From assembly GCA_037043015.1 (NCBI GenBank), contig CM073321.1, positions 40,010,420 through 40,074,419 on the forward strand: DNA of 64,000 nucleotides, read 5' to 3'. Both the position numbers and the translations under genes were made by a program. The DNA is from Bryum argenteum (Eukaryota; Streptophyta; Bryopsida; Bryales; Bryaceae). The notes under the pieces are model-generated. The model made no database searches. It saw only the letters and a list, made by a program, of their open reading frames with translations, and was not told the DNA's origin. Positions 58,561 through 64,000 of this stretch are shown in pieces; position 1 is the first letter of the stretch, and every line of letters begins with the position of its first letter.

Positions 58561-59169
58561 AGCCGATTCTCATCAGGTACTCGTCCACACTATCTCTCAC
58601 ACTACGCGTACTACAAGACCGTATATACCGACAACGCTTCCTATCACTCCTCTACATCCTCCTCGGAATCCAGCAAGTTCTGGTGGGCTTCCTCTGTGGT
58701 CAATCTTATAGCAGTGCCGTGATCATGAGTTTGTACTTCTGCTTCCACGAGTATGTAGTGAGGTCTGAGGCCCACATACTCTTCGTCTCTACCTAACCGT
58801 AGACTCTGCAATTCCGGTCTTCCCGCAGCTCTTGACTCCACTCTTGCACCACGTGGCTGTCGGCGTAAAACGACCTTCCATCCACTGTTCTCTTCCTCAT
58901 CGCAGAAAAATACTTGTTGTACGTGAAGGAGAAATGCGAAGGAGTCCGCTGAGTATGGAACCAACCGATCAAATCTGAACAATGTGAATCCATATTTGTC
59001 GGTTTTCATTGTAGCACGAGCTCCCCTTCTATTTGCTTGTGCCCACGTACAGTACAACACCACAACTTCAAATTTCCCGTAGTCCACGCTGAGAATTTCG
59101 TCCACCCACCCCACGTACTCCAGATTTGTTGTCCTCAGATTGCGGTCATGCGAACTAGCGCGACAAGAT

Positions 59170-59420
59170 TGGAGGAACGTAGCGGCTACTACGCTGTCAC
59201 ATGTGGCCATATCAGCTTCTATTCCACGTACACGGATATGATTTCCATATGCGTACATCGACTTGTATCCCTTTGCGTGGACTGAAGGGGGGGGGGGAGG
59301 AACGTAGCGGCTACTGCGCTGTCACATGTGGCCATATCAGCTTCTATTCCACGTACACGGATATGATTTCCATATGCGTACATCGACTTGTATCCCTTTG
59401 CGTGGACTGAAGGGGGGGGG
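59170..59420. repeat. Tandem duplication of about 125 bp with poly-G ends inside the TNP2 gene
   Basis: The stretch GAGGAACGTAGCGGCTACTR to GTGGACTGAAGGGGGGG occurs twice in a row, differing at about one base; each copy ends in 9-12 G. The duplicated part encodes GNHIRVRGIEADMATCDS. Recent event or an assembly artefact at the G run. Confidence 0.85.
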
Positions 59421-59659
59421 GTCAGCAACGCTTGGATGTCCGCGAAGACATCTGTCCCCGTCGCCATATCGTTGGATACAACATCGTGAAACCATTGATT
59501 CAATTGCTGGTGCTATATGTCGGTGGGGTAATCTACACGTTTCTTCCTTTGATGTCGACGGAATATGTTGCGGGCGTCCTCTCGTCACTTCATTTCACAT
59601 GCGTAACGCCTGTAGCAAGCCAACACTTCGATTGCGTTATTTCACATTAGCCAGTTTTT

Positions 59660-59770
59660 ACAATGACCACTATTTGTAGGCCCTTTTATATGGCATATGA
59701 CTATTTGTAGGCCCTTTTATATGGCATATGACTATTTGTAGGCCCTTACAGATGGCCTATGACTATGCGT
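59660..59770. repeat. 36-bp minisatellite in a TNP2 intron
   Basis: Three units of GGCATATGACTATTTGTAGG followed by CCCTTTTATAT, grading into TATGACTATGCGTAGTCATT. It links the TAGTCAT word to small-scale expansion inside the intron. Confidence 0.75.
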
Positions 59771-60904
59771 AGTCATTCCGCAGCGGAAGAATGACTATGT
59801 GCAGACATACTCCTTAGCCGACGCATGACCACATTCCAAAATAAAACTAGGGGCTAATACGACTACGCATGGATGTTCCCCTTCAAGTAATGACTACGCG
59901 TAGTCATCTTTTGCACGATATCCCGTACAGAAATGTTTCCGTACTGTGAGCGCAAGTTCCATGCAATTCCAAGAGAGGATTTGGTGCATACTCTCTATAG
60001 TCTTCGATGATTTCAGCGTTGTTCATCACAAAATCATGGATCCATTGCTGTAGTTCCGAAGAGAGTAAGCGCCGTCTCCCGTTCCCCTCTAGAACTTCAT
60101 CATTCATAGTAGGCTCCTCTTTGTCGTCCTATACACGCCGTGTCGTCATGCTCGTGTTCTTCATGTACTCCGTACAGAATCCGAGCGTCTCCTCCATGAT
60201 ATACCCTCGTGCCATTGAGCCCTCGGTTTCGCTCGTTGCCGTACATATCCCTTTAAGGTTTTGAGATACCGTTCCACGGGGTACATCCAGCGTGTATGCA
60301 CCGGGCCACAAATGGCTAATTGTTGCACTAGGTGGATTACAAGATGTGACATGACATCAAAAAATGACGGTGAAAATACTTTTTCCATCATGCACATGGT
60401 CACTGCTGTTTCCTCCACCTAATTGGACATTGTTGACGGATCCACTGACTTCTCACATAGTCACACAAACACCCTGCATATCCAAATGATGGCTGCCCGA
60501 ACGTCTTTTGTTAATAATGTCCGGAGACTCAAAGGGATGACTTCCTGCATCATGATGTAGTAGTCATATGACTTAAGCCCACGAAGGTCTCCATCAGGGG
60601 TGATCCTCTTCGATAACTGCCCCACGTAATGGCTGGGAGTCTTTAAGTTCCGGATAGTGTTGATGAATGTCGCCTTCTCCACCTTCGTAAGAACGTAAGG
60701 AGCAGCCGGTAGTACAATGGTATCACTCCCGACGTGTTGAGGGTGCAGTTCGGGGCGTATATTGGCCTCCTTCATGTCTAGACGGACTTTGAGTGTGTCT
60801 TTCAATCCCCATATTGTCCTCATGATGTTTTCGCAGAGATTCTTTTTGCAGTGCATGGGATCCAGCACATGCCTGATTATGAGAGTCTGCGATGAAGAAC
60901 ACAT

Positions 60905-61162
60905 CGTACGTCAGAACATAACTAATATTACCAACATGCATGTTCCAGAGTAAGACCTCTGTTAGTCCTGATTTCGCTGAGAATGAGGAGTCCTACTTAT
61001 GCGTTCTTTGCAAATGACTGCTGTTAGTCCTATGGTCTCAAGGTATGACTACTGTTAGTCACGATCTATCAGTACATGACAACAGGTAGTCGTTGTGTTC
61101 TCAAAATCTGACTACTCTACAAAAAAACAATTTCATATCATGAGTAACGACAGAAACGTGGT
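60905..61162 (-). other. TNP2 intron rich in TAGTCAT-type words
   Basis: Contains GTTAGTCCTGATTT, TGCTGTTAGTCCTATGG, TATGACTACTGTTAGTCACG and CAACAGGTAGTCG in 150 bp. The intron at 61.73-62.09 kb and the region 63.22-63.43 kb carry the same kind of words. Confidence 0.6.
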
Positions 61163-63488
61163 TTACAGTGTAAGTATGCTTATCTGCCAATATGGAAGAC
61201 TGTAAAGAACTGATAGCCTCTTCACTTCGCTCTGGTGCACTGGATCACTCTCGCCTCCTCTATTTTCATCACTGGCTGCTAGCCACCTCTCCCTAGCTTT
61301 AGCATGGCGCACAATATTTCGTCCATTCAGAGACCTAGAGGGTGCTCTTATTTCCTCCGTGCCATCAAATGTTCTTCTCAGTCGTCGATACGGATGATTC
61401 CTCTGCAAGTACCTCCGATGTCCGAGGTAAACATTCTTTCCCAGTGAAGCTGATCGACGATTACTAACGTTAGGGCCGCATTCAAGACAGCCTTTGTATC
61501 CCTTTGTCACTTGCCCGGAAACAAGACTGTATGCTGGGTAATCGTGGCTGTACCACATTAACATTGCTCTGAGTGTGAAATTGGTGTTGTGACTGTCGGC
61601 GGAGACATCCACAGCATTTACACCCTCCCAAAGTTGCTGCAGCTCTTCGATTAGAGGGGCCAGATACACATCTTTATTCGATGACGTCACACTCTCCTTC
61701 CCTAGAATGAGGAAAGCAAGCATCATAAACTTTAGTGAAAGAGAAAACCTGCGGCTTTAAGAAAATTGCTAATGTTTGTCCACTGCTTTAAGAACAAGTG
61801 TAACGTTTGTCTTGCTGTATTAGAATCCTACTGCGGTTGGTCTTGTGATTTCCAGATATAACTAATGTTGGAGAACTTAAGTTAGAGTGTAACTACTTTC
61901 AGTCATGGTCTTTCAGGAAATGACATTTTGTCGTCACTCTAGTTTCAGGGTATGACCAGTATTAGTCATTTTTATTCTAGATATGACTAATCGTAGGCAT
62001 ATGTTTTAAGAGTACGACTAATAAAAATCAATTGACTTCACCATACGTCTAACTGCAGAAATGTGAATAACAACTTGGTCGAAGTCACATGACAACTATT
62101 TACCTGGGATGAGGAGAGCTAGCATTAGAAAGAACCGTTTCGTTACTAGCCAAGGAGGTAGGTTGTAATTTAATAGTATCACTGGCCACGTTGAGTGGCT
62201 GAGTGACTGGTTTGAAAAAGGATTCACTCCATCTGTGGCCAGAACTAATCGTATATTCCTCTCGTCAGCTGCGAATTCCGGATACAAAGCGTTGATGTGT
62301 TTCCAAGCTTTTGAGTCCGGTACACACTCCATATTGCCATGTATCTCTTTCCGTGTTGTGTGCTACTTGTTCAACTCTGCTATCTCCTTACATCGATACA
62401 TTCGCAATAGTCGGGGTATAAGTGGGAAGTGCCTCAAAATCTTCACCGGCCGCCCACTATTCTTCAATGCGTATCGCTGTTGTCTACATTGTGGGCACGT
62501 CAACGCCTCGGCCAAGTACCCTCGGAACAAACAACAACCGTTTCGGCAAGCATGGATTAGCTTGTAATTCAACCCTAGTGTCCGTATGAGTTTATTCCCT
62601 TTCAAGTGTGATTTGGGAAGTTTGTTGCCCTTTGGGAGAAGTTCGCTGATAATGTTCAATAGTTCATCTGCACACGTGTTTGATACACCGTCTACTGTGA
62701 AACAATTGAAAATTAGGAGCACCACCACCAATAGCTTCGTCTCACATCTTTCGTAAAGTGAACACTTGATATGTGAATGAAGTCGTTTGGGTATATGTCA
62801 GGGAGGTTGTCGTCATCAATAGCAACGTCAACTTCGTCCTCATCCGCAGAGTCGTCATCAGGTGGAGGGACACAATTGTATCTGCCGAGGCACTCCGTAA
62901 TCATCATGTCAACGTCAAAATGTTCTGAAGCAGTTGGCATTGTTGTGTTGCCCTCGTGAGTTTCGTTTGGTTCGTGAAGGTCTTTACGATCATCGTCACT
63001 CTCGCCTGTAGCACTAGATTGCACAATAAAAATTTAGAGACTCGAATGAATTTGTAAGGCATACATATATCGATGTAAACAAGATCTACTGCTGTTCGGA
63101 ACAGATGTAATGGTCAGAGCCATGGATTTGAGTAGAGGAATTGTTCCCCATCACTTACGAACGTGACTTATATTTTATCGGTCTGGGCAGAACATAACCG
63201 CGCCATACCTGATAAACAACTGACTATTCCTAGTCGGCAAACGGTGGACATGTCTTAGGCAATATGACTAAATTTAGTTATATGTATGAGAAGGAGGACT
63301 ACAAGTAGTCATCGACGAGAAAAGTGGTGGTTGCACACTTAGATCACGAACATGACCACTGTGAGACTGGTCAGATGTACAAAACATATGAGTGCATTCA
63401 GTCACTTAGGTGTGATCAATATCACGAGTCATCAAACAATGTATAAGAGTACAAATTCCTGTGCTGATACCCTATTCATTAACAACGT

Positions 63489-64000
63489 CTAAAAGGCATA
63501 GCAGTGTACAGGGTAAGATGTGAAAAGTTCCTCCTCCACTTCAATGTCACGCGCTGCTATAGTCATGATATACCCCCAAATATACGGATTCCATGGGGTA
63601 GGCAAGGATTCATATTCCCAAAGCACATTCTGTATGTGCTCTCGTCCAATTGAACTGTTTATAAATCGTGCTACATTTCCTTTCAACACATCTCCATCGA
63701 GGTACGTGTTTTTCTTCATGCGTATTACGTATTTCAAAAATCTCGGGTCTTACTCACACTTTTGAAGGACCTTGGCCTCTGAGAAAACATTTCCAACAAA
63801 GGCCAACAACTCTTCACCTAATTTTGCTGACTCCATAGCATACAGGCCCCCATCCCATGTGCGGATATGTTGACACTCTCACCTGCCACTTCCTCTTCCA
63901 GAATGTGAAGACGTGGAGCTTTGGGATGGGGTCTATGCTCAATTGCACAATGGCTCCATTTGTGCCACCAATATGACGAGTCTCTTTGTTCTTGGGAGAC
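63489..64000 (-). pseudogene. SET-domain gene fragment (lysine methyltransferase-like)
   Basis: The minus-strand frame reads GGGLYAMESAKLGEELLAFV (SET start, a GxG motif followed by GEE), then TAA at 63,750-63,752, then YVIRMKKNTYLDGDVLKGNV, ARFINSSIG (the catalytic NxARFINHS motif with Ser for His) and MTIAARDIEVEEELFTSYP (the RDIxxxEEL..Y motif), ending at TAG near 63,489. SET proteins transfer methyl groups to lysine, mostly on histones. The conserved NHSC is altered to NSSI and one in-frame stop is present, so activity is doubtful. Upstream sequence to 64,000 continues with HVFTFWKRKWQVRV in a neighbouring frame; the gene runs off the window. It lies just upstream of the TNP2 gene on the same strand. 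Confidence 0.65.

Larger units (their letters stand above)
58644..63024 (-). pseudogene. CACTA TNP2 transposase gene, copy 2 (near full length)
   Basis: N-terminus 63,024-62,713 (acidic, FDVDMMITECLGRYN); 62,731-62,096 in one frame with TNP2 core motifs GLNYKLIHACRNGCCLFRG, RLVLATDGVNPFSNQSLSHS and WPVILLNYNLPPWLVTKRFF, interrupted only by TAG at 62,363-62,365; intron 61.7-62.1 kb (donor after IPG, GTAAATAG; acceptor TCATTCTAG); exon 61,703-61,163 (SADSHNTNFTLRAMLMWYSH; KGYKGCLECGPNV); 60,904-60,161 (HVLDPMHCKKNLCENIMRTI; GLKSYDYYIMMQEVIPL; FSPSFFDVMSHLVIHLVQQL; GPVHTRWMYPVERYLKTLKG, DUF4218); 60.1-59.1 kb (SSELQQWIHDFVMNNAEI; GIEADMATCDSVVAATFLQS); DUF4216 at 59.2-58.7 kb (YVGWVDEILSVDYGKFEVVV). 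Stops include TGA near 60.46 kb. TNP2 excises CACTA elements by binding their termini. Introns carry TAGTCAT words. Confidence 0.88.

Noticed and set aside
6271-63752. Non-standard genetic code with TAA/TAG read as Gln
   Set aside because: In-frame TGA and some frameshifts occur in the same genes, and all affected genes are repeat-borne. Decay is the simpler explanation, although I kept a check for it in the findings.

Overview
The window looks like repeat-rich nuclear DNA of a streptophyte. The evidence is TTTAGGG-type interstitial telomere repeat, TNP2-type CACTA transposases (DUF4218/DUF4216), a Ty3 chromovirus, a Ty1/copia element, spliceosomal introns, and HAD/FCP1-like proteins of the plant 'DxNG' type. 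The abundance of decayed DUF7869-like transposase genes makes a charophyte alga or a bryophyte/lycophyte more likely to me than a seed plant, but the sequence does not settle this. I see no tRNA, rRNA or clearly intact housekeeping gene. Almost every coding stretch belongs to, or has decayed with, mobile DNA.

Layout. (1) 1-1.1 kb: edge-truncated DUF7869-like transposase copy, minus strand. (2) 4.5-19.6 kb ('unit A'): a long minus-strand multi-exon gene (12.84 to 4.93 kb) and a divergent plus-strand DUF7869-like transposase gene (14.47-18.62 kb). This segment, and only this one, is peppered with about 45 copies of a 19-bp dyad, TRTCGGCTGSCAGCCGAYA. It ends at an interstitial telomere tract. 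(3) 21.6-23.7 kb ('B') and 35.1-39.8 kb ('D'): two plus-strand stretches that match consecutive parts of the unit A minus-strand gene. Between them lie a coiled-coil/zinc-binding gene (24.1-26.4 kb), an inverted-repeat element (27.6-29.4 kb) and a second RNase-H-like transposase gene ('C', minus, 29.7-34.0 kb) carrying a small inserted MITE. (4) 40.5-46.7 kb: chromovirus with nearly identical LTRs, sitting in the terminal region of a CACTA-like element. (5) 49.2-51.4 kb: C-terminal part of a TNP2 transposase with a TTAA-flanked MITE in it. (6) 51.4-58.6 kb: TAGTCA-type tandem array split by a Ty1/copia element (52.3-58.2 kb). (7) 58.6-63.0 kb: a fuller TNP2 transposase gene, followed upstream by a SET-domain gene fragment running off the window.

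How the parts may work together. The unit A minus-strand gene has, in order, a region with an IIGGQHTV motif (resembling ParB/Srx/DGQHR motifs), a GGGNVT module, a low-complexity linker, and two tandem HAD/FCP1-like modules whose first motif is DxNG. B plus D repeat this order. In both places an RNase-H-fold transposase gene lies nearby on the opposite strand. I infer a family of large multi-gene DNA elements, each with its own short signature motif spread through its introns and flanks (the 19-bp dyad in A, GTCCAYA in the B-D interval, TAGTCAT in the CACTA units). All copies here are decayed. Much of the decay is by in-frame TAA/TAG/TGA with few frameshifts, which suggests C-to-T deamination.

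Limits: homology calls rest on motifs read by eye and on family knowledge. Exon limits are given to the base only where a GT..AG junction was read; other limits are approximate.
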